A DNA stretch of 64,000 nucleotides from Sandaracinomonas limnophila (GTDB lineage Bacteria; Bacteroidota; Bacteroidia; Cytophagales; Spirosomataceae): contig NZ_SACY01000003.1 in the NCBI RefSeq assembly GCF_004005965.1, positions 496,001 to 560,000 of the forward strand, read 5' to 3'. The notes below the pieces were generated by a model that was given only the letters and a program-made list of their open reading frames with translations, had not been told where the DNA came from and did no database searches. A program made the translations under genes and the position numbers. This document shows, one piece after another, positions 62,956 to 64,000 of this stretch; within the stretch, counting starts at the first letter, position 1; each line of letters starts with the position of its first letter.

Positions 62956-63498
62956 TTAACAAGCCAAATTATTTAATTCTTTGTTTAACCATTTACCCTT
63001 TTGAACTCCATAATCAGTAAAATTAACATTAGGTATTATTGCAACAGGGTTAGAATTTCCATGTATTGCCTTCCTATAATTTGTTGATAATAGGTCAATA
63101 TCATTTTCATCTATAAATTGAGCTAAAACATTTTTATTCTGCCAATATTTATACACAAATTTATTATCCAAAATTTTATCAGACATCCTCAAATCATAAT
63201 ATGGCAATAGATCAGTATGTTTTATCCATCCAAAGAGTGCTGATAAAACTTTAATTTCAACACAATTTTTTTTCCAATTTTCTTCGCGAATTTGCGGATA
63301 AAGCTTACTCCTATTGCCTGAATATAATTTCCAAGCAGGTAGAGATCTTTCCCAATCTAATTTTATTTTGGGGACCAAGTTTAATAATTCAATTCTAGCC
63401 GGACCCAATATATCATTAAATGAAAGACTATTTAAATTTGAAGTTTGAAAAGTGCCTTTTTCAACTTTTGAACCAGCACAAGTAATTAAATATGCCAT
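62956..63498 (-). CDS. YaaA/DUF6884-like protein
   Basis: 180 residues. N-terminal AYLITCAGSK, middle RSLPAWKLYSGNRSKLYP and IKVLSALFGWIKHTDLLPYYDLRMSD agree with YaaA-like peroxide-stress/DUF6884 proteins, which share a nucleic-acid-binding-like fold. Family assignment is by motif pattern only. It lies 24 bp downstream of a GIY-YIG-like gene on the same strand, so they probably form an operon. Strongly AT-rich compared with core genes. Confidence 0.65.
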   Translation of the reverse strand: MAYLITCAGSKVEKGTFQTSNLNSLSFNDILGPARIELLNLVPKIKLDWERSLPAWKLYSGNRSKLYPQIREENWKKNCVEIKVLSALFGWIKHTDLLPYYDLRMSDKILDNKFVYKYWQNKNVLAQFIDENDIDLLSTNYRKAIHGNSNPVAIIPNVNFTDYGVQKGKWLNKELNNLAC

Positions 63499-63522
63499 CT
63501 TAATTAATATTTAAAGAAAATT

Positions 63523-64000
63523 TTAATTGTTTTTCAACCTAAAAATTGTTGACTTATCAACTTTTTGTCGCCTATCCTTATATCTAAGTGTTGTATTATC
63601 AATGGAAGATTTCAAGGCATTTGGATTATGATTCAAATTTAAAATAGGTTTCAAAGATTTAAGTAAAATTATTTCATCATTATAAATTTGATTAATATTT
63701 AATGAATATTCAACGTAAAAAACTTTTAAATAATCTTTCATAAATTCATTTACCAAAAATTCTGTATTCCCTTCAATTAAATCATTCGACAATAATGATC
63801 CTAAGCCCTTCCTAAAAGTAGAAATTGTCCCTGAAATAATTGCTGCTGAACTATGTTTTTGCCCAATATGCCAACTTAATCTTTCTGTCAAATTACTCCT
63901 GCCATTTTTACCAGTTCCTGCAGTACCTAAATAGACTAAATCATATGATAAATCATCAATTAAAATCGAAAAACTATTTTCTAAAGGTATGACTTCAATA
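63523..64000 (-). CDS. GIY-YIG-like protein (5' end beyond window)
   Basis: Open frame of 158 codons plus stop, continuing past base 64000, so the N-terminus is missing. Near the visible start YDLVYLGTAGTGKNG is a YxG-type segment, followed by SNLTERLSWHIGQKH and STFRKGLGSLL, the pattern of GIY-YIG proteins that use R..WH and STFR..LG motifs. The C-terminal part has NEFMKDYLKVFYVEYS and ends TIFRLKNN. It is not close to the 59627 gene. Directly upstream of the YaaA-like gene. Confidence 0.55.
   Translation of the reverse strand, partial: IEVIPLENSFSILIDDLSYDLVYLGTAGTGKNGRSNLTERLSWHIGQKHSSAAIISGTISTFRKGLGSLLSNDLIEGNTEFLVNEFMKDYLKVFYVEYSLNINQIYNDEIILLKSLKPILNLNHNPNALKSSIDNTTLRYKDRRQKVDKSTIFRLKNN

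Overview
The window is an ordinary AT-rich chromosomal stretch of a Bacteroidota bacterium, most likely order Cytophagales. Pointers are: type IX secretion C-terminal sorting domains, a DUF1080/cytochrome c pair, LytS/LytTR signalling, RNase Y beside zapA, a fused alpha/beta 2-oxoacid dehydrogenase E1, bacillithiol synthesis (bshA), a eukaryotic-type NADP isocitrate dehydrogenase, and many promoters with the Bacteroidota -7 box TAnnTTTG. Genus cannot be read from the window.

Layout. 1-8.7 kb: a truncated 2-oxoacid dehydrogenase E1, a DUF1573 protein, a secreted DUF1080 plus sorbosone-dehydrogenase/cytochrome c pair, a LytS/LytR-type two-component pair and a small outer-membrane protein. 8.8-12.5 kb: flippase, coiled-coil protein, zapA, rny. 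12.6-24.2 kb: GNAT acetyltransferase, bioB, sppA, ppa, def, pheT, a putative beta-barrel, ffh, purU, icd. 24.2-35.6 kb: a type IX secreted esterase, rplI-rpsR-rpsF, YggS-family protein, greA, fmt, aminotransferase, Na+/H+ antiporter, PAP2 phosphatase and a TlpA-like protein. 35.7-43 kb: a dcw cluster (rsmH-ftsL-ftsI-murE-mraY) that breaks off after mraY and continues with aroA. 43-57.9 kb: secreted amidohydrolase, purK-purE, LysM protein, M15 peptidase, MsbA-type ABC exporter, glycosyltransferase, nuoC, nuoB, recG, yqgE, folK, purN, bshA. 57.9-62.6 kb: TrpB2, a repeat-bounded GIY-YIG nuclease gene, initiator tRNA, era, der. 62.6-64 kb: short unrecognised genes, a YaaA-like gene and a second, truncated GIY-YIG-like gene.

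Links between genes. Formyl-methionine metabolism is well covered: fmt, def, purU and the initiator tRNA are all present, and the tRNA shares a 16-bp start-site block with the rpsF promoter. Purine synthesis is represented by purK, purE and purN. Genes are tightly packed, with several convergent pairs whose 3' ends overlap.

Most notable is the 773-bp segment 59373-60145: a small GIY-YIG nuclease gene between paired, inverted copies of a REP-like repeat, with 42-bp near-perfect inverted ends. It resembles in layout the REP/RAYT arrangement but with a GIY-YIG nuclease in place of a tyrosine transposase. Second is a set of six intergenic arrays of short (mostly 7-bp) tandem units of differing sequence, three of them folded into inverted repeats between convergent genes, one running into the purK reading frame.
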